The position numbers were made by a program, and so were the translations under genes. A model generated the notes under the pieces. That model was not told the origin of the DNA, did no database searches, and was given only the letters and a program-made list of their open reading frames with translations. Positions 16,987-25,318 of a DNA stretch of 50,745 bases are shown here, piece by piece. The stretch is taken from positions 1-50,745 of the forward strand of contig CANQOX010000003.1 in assembly GCA_947625595.1 (NCBI GenBank), in the 5' to 3' direction. Position 1 is the stretch's first letter. Each line of letters starts with the position of its first letter. Origin of the DNA: an uncultured Clostridia bacterium (GTDB lineage: Bacteria; Bacillota; Clostridia; Christensenellales; Borkfalkiaceae).

Positions 16987-18138
16987 ATGGATTACGAATA
17001 TTGTATGAAGGTCGTCGCGGCGAACAAGGAGAACCTCCGCAAAGCGGAGGCGATGGGGAACGAGGCGGCCATGCGCAGCTATGCGGAGAGCATTTCCCGA
17101 AACCTGCGCAAGGCGGCGGGCTTTGCTCCCGCCCTCGCCGATGAACTTTTGGCCGAGGCCGCAAAATACGACAGCTACGTCGACCGCTATCTCGCCGCGC
17201 CGTCCGAGAAGAGGACGCCCGTGCGCCAGAACGGCTTTGAGAACGCACCGAAGCGCGCGCCCGCGCCTTCCTCCGCGGCAAGAAGAGAGGCGGAGAGCGA
17301 GCGGGAACAGAGCGACGGAGAGGGGTACGACTTCGGGGCGGCGGAGCTCATTTCCTCCAAGACGAAGATCACCTTTGACGACATCGTCGGCATGGAGGAC
17401 GTCAAGGAGGAGATCCGCAAGACGCTCATCAACCCCCTGAACCACCCCGAGGCCTACGCCAAACACAACCTCTCCGCGGGCGGCTATACCCTCCTTTGGG
17501 GTCCTCCCGGGACGGGAAAGACGACCTTTGCCCGCGCCGTCGCCAGCCAGATCGGCGTGCCCTTCTTCAAGGTGGACAGCTCCGAACTCGTCAACAAATA
17601 CCTCGGCGAGACGGCCAAGGAGATCAGGAAGGTCTTCACGAGCGTGAGACAGTACGCTGCGGACAACGACACGCCCGTCGTGCTCTTCATCGACGAGATC
17701 GACGCCTTCGCGCGGAAGCGGGAGTCGGGCGAAACGGCCGCGGGCGCGGCTGTGCCCGCCCTCTTGCAGGAGTTGCAGGGCTTCGACACGAGCAGTAAAA
17801 ACATCATCGTCATTGCCGCAACGAACGTCAAGGAGACCCTCGACAGCGGCGTGATCAGCCGTTTCAAGTGCATTCATGTGCCCCTGCCCGACTTTGCCGC
17901 AAGGCGCGCGCTCATCGAGCTCAAACTTCGGGACGCCTACCGCGTCGACGAAGCCGACATCGCGCAGATCGATCTGGACGATATCGCCCGCCGCACAGAA
18001 GGCTTGAGCGGCAGGGACATCACCAAGGCCGTGGAATCCCTCGTGCATGACATCATCATGCGCGACGAAGGGGAGGCGGCGATCGACGAGCCGTTGAGCG
18101 ACAGGCTCATGCGCTATCTCTCCCAATATCTGGCATAA
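16987..18138 (+). CDS. Classic AAA ATPase, Vps4/katanin-like, with N-terminal helical domain
   Basis: DDIVGMEDVKEEIRKTLINPL; GPPGTGKTTFARAVA; pore loop VNKYLGE; VVLFIDEIDAF; ISRFKCIHVPLPD; TEGLSGRDI. No HExxH protease domain. Confidence 0.85.
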   Translation: MDYEYCMKVVAANKENLRKAEAMGNEAAMRSYAESISRNLRKAAGFAPALADELLAEAAKYDSYVDRYLAAPSEKRTPVRQNGFENAPKRAPAPSSAARREAESEREQSDGEGYDFGAAELISSKTKITFDDIVGMEDVKEEIRKTLINPLNHPEAYAKHNLSAGGYTLLWGPPGTGKTTFARAVASQIGVPFFKVDSSELVNKYLGETAKEIRKVFTSVRQYAADNDTPVVLFIDEIDAFARKRESGETAAGAAVPALLQELQGFDTSSKNIIVIAATNVKETLDSGVISRFKCIHVPLPDFAARRALIELKLRDAYRVDEADIAQIDLDDIARRTEGLSGRDITKAVESLVHDIIMRDEGEAAIDEPLSDRLMRYLSQYLA

Positions 18139-18199
18139 GCCCCGCCCCGCACGGGTAAATTTACAAACCAATTTATCGTCTTTAATATCATCTTCAAAG

Positions 18200-18222
18200 C
18201 TCCCCCTCGGGGGAGTTTTTTT
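18200..18222 (+). terminator. Strong intrinsic terminator closing the ESCRT-like cluster
   Basis: CTCCCC-CTCG-GGGGAG followed by TTTTTTT. Confidence 0.85.
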
Positions 18223-18348
18223 GTGCGCAAGAAGGGGGAACGCGCGGCCCCGCGGGACGGACAGAAAGGGTCCGTGCGCGTTTCTGCACATTTCTGCGCA
18301 TTCATTGTCGAATTCCCCCCATAATATGTTTACTTTTCAAGTTTTCAA

Positions 18349-18391
18349 ACATTTATTGACAGAATCACAACGGAATGATATGATAAATGTG
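18349..18391 (+). promoter_or_regulatory. Promoter/operator of the rhamnoside ABC transporter operon
   Basis: TTGACA (18356) -17- TATGAT (18379), flanked by inverted repeat ACATTTAT/ATAAATGT; shares a 17-nt identity with the rhaB promoter. Confidence 0.75.
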
Positions 18392-18477
18392 TAAAAGAAT
18401 CTTTTTCAAAAGGAAAAAAAGAAGCAAAAAGAACGAAAATTGAGCTTTTTTAACAGCGGTTCGCCGCACGGGAGACC

Positions 18478-20688
18478 ATGAAGCAACTATCCTCAACAGG
18501 TAAAAAATTTTTGATCGGGGCGATCGCGGCGGCGATTCTTTTTGTTGCCTGCGTCGTCATGTTTTCTGTTTCGATCGTCATCGCGAACCAGAAGACCGAC
18601 CTCGGGCTGGACATCTCGGGCTACAACGTCGTGAAGATGGCCACAAATGCCGAGGGCGACCGCATCGCGGGGACGCAGAGCGGCGAGATCTTCGCCTTCA
18701 ACGAAGAGGGCGAGATGCTCTGGAACGTCGGCAAGCTCCGCGAGTGCGCCACCTATGACATCGTCGCAAGGGACGGCAAAGTGTACGCCGTCTACGCCGA
18801 CGGGACCATCGCCGTCTTCTCGGAGGGGGACGCCAAGGCCTATGCTTCCGCCCAAGCGGAGCGCGAAGCGCAGAGGGCCACCCTCACTGCCGCCCTCGCC
18901 GCAGAGATCTCTGCGGAGGAAGGGGAGGCTGAGTCCGAGGAAGTCCCTTCCGAGGAGGTGACGGAAACGGTCCCCGAAACGCCTTCGATCGAGGTGATGC
19001 TCGCCCTGCTCGACGCGGAGGAGAAGGATTTCATCGAAAACTGCACGCTCTACAAGGTCGGATATTCGATCTCGGGCAACGTCTCTAATACGCAGCTCCT
19101 TGTCGGAAGCGGCGAGTTTTATCTGCGCGCAAAGTGTCAGGACAGCGCCAACCGTAACTACATCTTCCGCTTTGCGGAGCGTAGCGGCGGGGAGGGGAGC
19201 GCGCCCGAGCTCGTGCTTTCCCCCAGTTCTTTCTCCCTCGGCGGCATGGCGCTCTTCGGCGGACAGCTGTACTACGCCTATCGCGGGCAGTTGCGTATGG
19301 GGGGGGAGAAAGTTCTCCTACTGGATGAAGATATCCTCGCCCTCTCTGCGGACGAGGAGGGGCTCTCCATGATCACGGCGGGCGGGAAACTCGTCGTCTA
19401 TGATGTGGAGCGCGGCGAGATCTCCTTTGAAGGCGCTCTTTCCGAGCAGCTCGATCCCCTGTACATCTTCTCTACGGGGGAAAATTTCCTTGCAAAGATC
19501 AAAAACGGCGGCGTGGCCCTCATCGACGTGAGCGAACGGGGCGTGACGCTCTCTCTGCCCACGGGGAATGACGCAAACTTCATTCTCTGGAGCGATGATT
19601 GTTTCATGCTTCGCGACGCTTCCGACGTCAACCACCCCGTCACACTCTTCTATTCCGTGGATCACGCGCATACCGCGGCGCTCTTTTCCGTCCTGCAGTG
19701 GGTCTTCCTCGCAGTCGGGATCCTTGCGCTCGCCGCTGCGGTGATCCTTTTTCTGTGCATCTCAAAGGAATTCAGACAGAAGCTGAAGGAGGGGACGATC
19801 GCCTTCTTCAAGGCGGTCTGGCGGGACCGCGCCATCTATCTCGCTCTGCTCATTCCGTTCGCCCTACTTATAACATTCTATTATATCCCCATCATTCTCG
19901 GCTTCTCCATCTCCTTCATGGACTATGTCCCGGGGGAGAGGGCCGTCTTTGAGGGCATCAAGTATTTCAAAATGGTCGTCGGAAGCGTGGAGTTCTGGCA
20001 AAGCGTGGGGACCATGCTCCTCTTCCTCCTCGCCGATATCGCCAAAGCGCTCATTCCGCCCTTCATCATCGCAGAGCTTCTCATCATCTGCAAATTGAAA
20101 AATTTCTCGCTTTGGATCAGGATCCTGCTCTTCCTCCCCGGCATTCTCCCCGGGGTGGCGGCGACGCTCGTTTGGCAACAGGGCGTCTTCGGCTCCTCGA
20201 CGAACAGCCTTGTCAACGCCTTCATCAAACTCTTTGCCCCGACGTTCACGGGCCTCAACTGGATCTACAATCCCTCCTTCGGCGTCAGGGTGCTCACGAT
20301 CATCTGTTTCGGGTTCCCGTGGGTGGGGAGCTATCTCATCTTCTTCGGGGCGCTGCAGGGGATCAATACTTCGATCTTTGAGGCGGCAAAGCTCGACGGC
20401 TGCCCGTGGCTGACGCGCGTTTTCTGCATCGATATCCCGCTCATCGTCTCCCAGATCAAATACGTCATCATCACGACGTTCATCGCCTCCGTGCAGAACT
20501 ACGGCACACTGTACATTCTCTATGGCACGGGCGCGGGGGATACTTTGAGGACGCCCGCACTCATGATGTACAGCGAGATCATGTCGGGGAACTACAACAT
20601 CGCAAGCGTCATGGGTGTGTTCCTGTTCCTCTTCCTCGCCGTCGTCACGGTGCTCAACTTCCGCTCGCAAAAGGAGCAGATCGAGTGA
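18478..20688 (+). CDS. ABC sugar transporter permease (MalF-like) with large N-terminal extracytoplasmic beta-propeller-like domain
   Basis: TM near the N-terminus, ~370-aa repeat-like beta domain, then TMs and EAA motif EAAKLDGCPWLTRVFCIDIPLI. Confidence 0.85.
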   Translation: MKQLSSTGKKFLIGAIAAAILFVACVVMFSVSIVIANQKTDLGLDISGYNVVKMATNAEGDRIAGTQSGEIFAFNEEGEMLWNVGKLRECATYDIVARDGKVYAVYADGTIAVFSEGDAKAYASAQAEREAQRATLTAALAAEISAEEGEAESEEVPSEEVTETVPETPSIEVMLALLDAEEKDFIENCTLYKVGYSISGNVSNTQLLVGSGEFYLRAKCQDSANRNYIFRFAERSGGEGSAPELVLSPSSFSLGGMALFGGQLYYAYRGQLRMGGEKVLLLDEDILALSADEEGLSMITAGGKLVVYDVERGEISFEGALSEQLDPLYIFSTGENFLAKIKNGGVALIDVSERGVTLSLPTGNDANFILWSDDCFMLRDASDVNHPVTLFYSVDHAHTAALFSVLQWVFLAVGILALAAAVILFLCISKEFRQKLKEGTIAFFKAVWRDRAIYLALLIPFALLITFYYIPIILGFSISFMDYVPGERAVFEGIKYFKMVVGSVEFWQSVGTMLLFLLADIAKALIPPFIIAELLIICKLKNFSLWIRILLFLPGILPGVAATLVWQQGVFGSSTNSLVNAFIKLFAPTFTGLNWIYNPSFGVRVLTIICFGFPWVGSYLIFFGALQGINTSIFEAAKLDGCPWLTRVFCIDIPLIVSQIKYVIITTFIASVQNYGTLYILYGTGAGDTLRTPALMMYSEIMSGNYNIASVMGVFLFLFLAVVTVLNFRSQKEQIE

Positions 20689-20698
20689 GGTGGAAAGG

Positions 20699-21571
20699 AT
20701 GACAAAGAACGAAAAACAGACAAAGGGTCTTCGGATCCGCATCAAGGGGACGGAAGGCGTCATCGTGCAGACGATCGTCGTGCTTCTGCTCGTTCTGACG
20801 CTCCTGCTCTGCATGGTGCCCGTGTTCGTCACGATCGTCATGTCCCTCAAGGACCAGCAGGACATCACGAATTTCCCCATATGGACCCTCCCGCAGGAGC
20901 GGTGGGCGTTCAATAACTACGCGCAGGCCTTTCAGGTGCTCTCGTCGCCCCTGCTGTGGACCCTTCTCATGGACATCGCCGTCTCCGTCACGGTCATGCT
21001 GATGAGCTGCTATGTCGCGTTTCTCTTCCAATGGTACAAGTTCAAGGGCAAAAAGTTCCTCTTCGCGCTCTTTATCCTGCCCATGCTCGTCCCCAACGTC
21101 GTCCTTCTGTCGCCGACCTACATCGTGGCGCACGAACTCGGCATCACGGGAAATTACTTCGGCGTCATCCTGCCCTATTTGGCGGGCAATCAGATCGCCT
21201 CGGTCTTCATGCTCCGCGTCTTCATGCAGCAGCATCCCAAATCCCTCTATGAGGCCGCCCAGCTCGACGGGGCGAGCAAGTTCAGTCTCTTCGTCTATGT
21301 ATGCCTGCCGCTCTCTTTCCCCATCATGATGGTGCAGGGGATCGGCATCTTCGCGGCCATCTACAACGACTACCTCTGGCCGCAACTCATTTTTGCGTCC
21401 GACTACTCCAAGGGCACGCTCATGCCCTATCTGAAGTCGGTCGTCTCCACGCTCACGCAGGGCATCCAGTATGCGATGTACCTCGTCGCGGGCATTCCGC
21501 TCATCATCTCCACGGCGATCAGCATCAAGTTCTTCGTCTCGGGCGACTTTGCGAGCGGGCTCAAAATGTAA
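20699..21571 (+). CDS. ABC sugar transporter permease (MalG-like)
   Basis: Multi-TM, EAA motif EAAQLDGASKFSLFVYVCLPLSFPIM. Confidence 0.9.
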   Translation: MTKNEKQTKGLRIRIKGTEGVIVQTIVVLLLVLTLLLCMVPVFVTIVMSLKDQQDITNFPIWTLPQERWAFNNYAQAFQVLSSPLLWTLLMDIAVSVTVMLMSCYVAFLFQWYKFKGKKFLFALFILPMLVPNVVLLSPTYIVAHELGITGNYFGVILPYLAGNQIASVFMLRVFMQQHPKSLYEAAQLDGASKFSLFVYVCLPLSFPIMMVQGIGIFAAIYNDYLWPQLIFASDYSKGTLMPYLKSVVSTLTQGIQYAMYLVAGIPLIISTAISIKFFVSGDFASGLKM

Positions 21572-21599
21572 CAGGATCTGGAAATCAGGAGGAAATGAT

Positions 21600-23426
21600 A
21601 TGAAAAAGAAGATCATCTGCACGGCTGCGGCAACGGTTTTGAGCCTTTGCCTCTGCTTCTCCGCCGCGTGCGGCGGCGGAAAAACAAGCGGCAGCGGAGG
21701 AGGGGGCGGACAGAAGCCGTCAGGTCCGATCAAGGCCACGATCGACATGTACACCTCCGTCAACATCATCGAGTCTGAGGCGCTTCAGGCGGCGGCACAG
21801 GCCTATGAGGACTATCAGTTCGATCAGGGCAACGAGATCCATGTCCAGCTTCACAATACGGACGACCCCGACGGTCTGCGCGAGAACCTTGTCAACATGA
21901 TCTCAAACGGCGACGTCAAGGGCCCGACCGTCGCCACGATCTCCCCGCTGCCCATGTATCACGGCACGGATAAGCTCGTGGATCTCGCGGGTTATCTCGA
22001 GGAGCCCAATCCCTACAACGACGCGTACGACACGTGGAAGGATTCCCTTGAGGCGGACGCCTACCGTCCCATCCGCGCGGGCGGGTCGGTGACGACCCCC
22101 GGGGTCAGCTATTCTTCCAACTACGCCTGCATGTTCTACAACAAGAAGGCCATGAAGGCCGTGATGGGGGACGATCCCCTCGTCGATGAGACGGGAACGA
22201 TCGACACCGCAAGCCCCGATTTCAACTGGGCGTGGATGATGAAGGCGTTGCGGAAGGCACAGGAGGTCTGGAAGCCCGACGCCGACCCCGCAAAGCCCGA
22301 TGAGGTCAAGATCAACTATCCGCTCGGGATCTCCCGCAATCAGGCGGCCTGCGGACAGGACAACTTCAACCTCGTCACCATGCTGCTCAATATGTACTTT
22401 GACCAGTACTTCCGCGACTTCACCGAGGAAGTCCACTCCGTCGAGGGCGATTACAGCTATATCCCGGGGATCGACTCGGAGTGGACGTATGACGGGGAAG
22501 ACGCACAGGTCGACTACGAGACCAAGTATTCCTACAACCTCAACAGGATCATCGACGCCTATTTCAACCATTCCGAAGAGTTCGGCGCGGAGTCCGAACG
22601 GTATGCGGAAGTCCTCGAGAACCTCTGGGACCTCTTGCAATTCTCCAACCCCACGGACGCCTATCAGGACTGCTTCGATAAGTTCAACCGCACGACCATC
22701 CGCTACAGCAAGGGCGGCTTCTACGGCAACGAGGACATGAGGCTCTTCTACCTCGAGACGCTCGGGTACATCAGGACTTTCCGCGACGCACACAAGACTT
22801 CGGGTGAAAACGGCACGACCTATCCCTCCTCCGAGTGGATCGGGAGCAACCTCGGCTGGTTCCTCATGCCCGCCATGCCCTCCGAACTTCAAGGCGTCGC
22901 TGACAACCTCCGTCCCGCGGGCGGCCCGCTCGAGAACTACGGCGCACTCTCCACGGGTTCTGCGTCGATGGATGAGATCTCGGTCGACTTCCTGCGCTGG
23001 CTCACTTCTCCCCTCGGGCAGGAGCACATGACGGCAAAGTACGTCAGCCGCGACGCGCCCCAGATGATGCACCAGCTCGTCAAGGGCATCGTGCTCGATC
23101 CGAAAGTTGACTTTACGCAGGTCGCGATGCAGGTGAAAGGGGACATCGGCTTCTGCCCTTACAACATCTTTGCCATGGGCAGCGGCATGTCCACCTGCAC
23201 GGCCGAGAACAGCGCGACCAAGATCTCGGTCAGGATCGCAGAGCTCCTTTCCGATTACTTCAAAGGGGGTGACCGCAACTGGACGGGCGGCGCGGCGATG
23301 CTTGGCCACATCAGGAGCGGCTTTGCGAGCTACGCCGAGCAGTATCACCTCATCTACAACGATCCCGCGAAGGCCTCGGAGATGACCAACGGGCTCAAGA
23401 ACAACCCCTTCAGCGCCACCGATTGA
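21600..23426 (+). CDS. ABC transporter extracellular solute-binding lipoprotein
   Basis: MKKKIICTAAATVLSLCLCFSAACGGG lipobox; adjacent to the permeases; SBP-like layout. Confidence 0.85.
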   Translation: MKKKIICTAAATVLSLCLCFSAACGGGKTSGSGGGGGQKPSGPIKATIDMYTSVNIIESEALQAAAQAYEDYQFDQGNEIHVQLHNTDDPDGLRENLVNMISNGDVKGPTVATISPLPMYHGTDKLVDLAGYLEEPNPYNDAYDTWKDSLEADAYRPIRAGGSVTTPGVSYSSNYACMFYNKKAMKAVMGDDPLVDETGTIDTASPDFNWAWMMKALRKAQEVWKPDADPAKPDEVKINYPLGISRNQAACGQDNFNLVTMLLNMYFDQYFRDFTEEVHSVEGDYSYIPGIDSEWTYDGEDAQVDYETKYSYNLNRIIDAYFNHSEEFGAESERYAEVLENLWDLLQFSNPTDAYQDCFDKFNRTTIRYSKGGFYGNEDMRLFYLETLGYIRTFRDAHKTSGENGTTYPSSEWIGSNLGWFLMPAMPSELQGVADNLRPAGGPLENYGALSTGSASMDEISVDFLRWLTSPLGQEHMTAKYVSRDAPQMMHQLVKGIVLDPKVDFTQVAMQVKGDIGFCPYNIFAMGSGMSTCTAENSATKISVRIAELLSDYFKGGDRNWTGGAAMLGHIRSGFASYAEQYHLIYNDPAKASEMTNGLKNNPFSATD

Positions 23427-23446
23427 CGATTGATGACGGAGTATCC

Positions 23447-25312
23447 ATGAAAAAAATTCTGTGTTTGGCAATGAGCGTCCTCTTCCTCGCCGCGGCCGCG
23501 GGCTGCGCGGGGGGAGGGACCCTTTCGGGAGAGACGACGGTGTCCGAAGACATGCGGACGGGCTTTTTGAGCACGACGGCGACCGATGATTTCGGCCGCT
23601 CGTTCGGGGCTGCAGACGGCTACAATGACAACGTCGTGGGCATCTTTTATTTCCTTTGGCTCAATCAGGCGGCCAACACCAACACGGTGGAAAAGTACAT
23701 CGCCGACGGCCTCGCGGAGGACACCCTCACGAGCCAGGACGGCTTCGGGACCCCCAAGTTCACTTGGTGGGGGGAGCCCATGTACGGCTACTATCAGGTC
23801 GAGGACAAGTGGGTCGTCAGGAAACATGTAGAGCTGTTCATCAATGCAGGGCTGGATTTTATCTGCTTTGATACGACGAACAACAGCCACTATTCGTCGG
23901 CCGCGCGGGCCGTCCTCGACGTCCTTCTCGAATATCAGAAGCTCGGCTATGACGTCCCCAAGGCGATGTTCATGACCAACTCCGACTCCCCCGGGCGGAT
24001 CGAAGCCATCTACGGCGATTTTTACCGCCGCGATACCTATGACAGCATTTGGTTCACGGGCAACGGCGACAAGCCGTGGATCATCGGCAGTTCGCCTTCG
24101 AGCGACGCGGAGATCATGGACCGCTTCTATTTCAAGCGTTCCCAATGGCCGAATGCGCCGATCAGGGAGGACGCCTTCCCGTGGATCTCGTGGAAGTGGC
24201 CGCAGGAAACCTATTACGACGCCGAAAATAACTATGACATCGTCAGCGTCTCCGTCTCCCAGCACGTCGGGGACAGCGGCGTGTGCGATTTCTCGCTCTC
24301 GGGCGTCTGCTCGCCGCTCGTCTTTTCCACCCTCTCGCAGGGGGCGAGGCAGCGCGTCCAGTATGCGCGCCATGCCGCCACGGCGGAGGAGGCCGCGACC
24401 TATTATTACAATGCCAACTGGGGCAGGGGCTATACCCATGACACGGCGAAGAACGACGCCGACCGCGCTCTCGAGAACCACAACTTTGAGGAGCAGTGGC
24501 AGAGTGTCTATGAGCGCGACGGCATCAATCTCGTCTTTGTGACGGGTTGGAACGAGTGGATCGCCCAGCGGCAGACGGGCGACGGCGTCCTCGGCGAGGA
24601 GTACGGACGCTTCATCGACACCTTTGATATGGAATTCTCCCGCGACATCGAGATGATGAACGGGGGATATCTCGACAACTGTTACCTTCAGCTCGTCAAG
24701 AATGTGCGGCAGTACAAATCGACGGGCTCCTCCAAAACCGCCTATGCGGACGTCTCCTCCGACCTCACCATGCTCGAGAACTGGAAGGACGCGCCCGCCT
24801 ATGCCGACCTCGTCAAGGAGACGGAGGCGCGCGACCACAGGGGCGCGGGGGACAACGTTTACCGCAATTCCACGGGCAGGAACGACATCCGCGAAGTCCG
24901 CGTCGCGACGACTTCGGACAGCGTCTGCTTCCTCGTCACGACGGAGAGCGACATCACCGCAAGGGAAGCGGGGGATACCCGTTTCATGAACCTTTGGCTC
25001 GGGATCGAGGGACAGCAGGGCGGCTTCAACGGTTTGCAATACGTCATCAACCGCACTGCAAGCGGCGGCAAGGCCTCCGTTGACAGGATCGGGAACGGTT
25101 CCTTCACGAAGATCGGCGACGCCGAAGTCATCATCGACGGCAGATGTATGTTCGTGAAGGTCCCCAAGAGCCTCCTCGGCGTGAGCGGCGCCTTCGGGCT
25201 TCAGTTCAAAGTCACAGACAATCTGCAGAAGGACTTTGACATCACCGACCTCTACACCAACGGCGACTGCGCTCCCATCGGCAGGATCAATTACAGCTAT
25301 TATGCAAAGTGA
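23447..25312 (+). CDS. GH99-like/WbsX-like lipoprotein with C-terminal CBM9/DOMON-like domain
   Basis: Lipobox AAAAGC; VGIFYFLWLNQ; VTGWNEWIAQRQ; C-terminal beta domain (NDIREVRVATTSDSVCFLVTTESDITA). Confidence 0.7.
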   Translation: MKKILCLAMSVLFLAAAAGCAGGGTLSGETTVSEDMRTGFLSTTATDDFGRSFGAADGYNDNVVGIFYFLWLNQAANTNTVEKYIADGLAEDTLTSQDGFGTPKFTWWGEPMYGYYQVEDKWVVRKHVELFINAGLDFICFDTTNNSHYSSAARAVLDVLLEYQKLGYDVPKAMFMTNSDSPGRIEAIYGDFYRRDTYDSIWFTGNGDKPWIIGSSPSSDAEIMDRFYFKRSQWPNAPIREDAFPWISWKWPQETYYDAENNYDIVSVSVSQHVGDSGVCDFSLSGVCSPLVFSTLSQGARQRVQYARHAATAEEAATYYYNANWGRGYTHDTAKNDADRALENHNFEEQWQSVYERDGINLVFVTGWNEWIAQRQTGDGVLGEEYGRFIDTFDMEFSRDIEMMNGGYLDNCYLQLVKNVRQYKSTGSSKTAYADVSSDLTMLENWKDAPAYADLVKETEARDHRGAGDNVYRNSTGRNDIREVRVATTSDSVCFLVTTESDITAREAGDTRFMNLWLGIEGQQGGFNGLQYVINRTASGGKASVDRIGNGSFTKIGDAEVIIDGRCMFVKVPKSLLGVSGAFGLQFKVTDNLQKDFDITDLYTNGDCAPIGRINYSYYAK

Positions 25313-25318
25313 GGGACT

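Noticed and set aside
16987-18138. FtsH-type AAA protease
   Set aside because: AAA core is similar, but there is no HExxH metalloprotease domain and no N-terminal TM segments.
8745-18138. Prophage or integrative element origin for the cluster
   Set aside because: No integrase, transposase, tRNA boundary or phage structural genes visible; GC mostly matches the surroundings apart from the local dip in 15511-16320.
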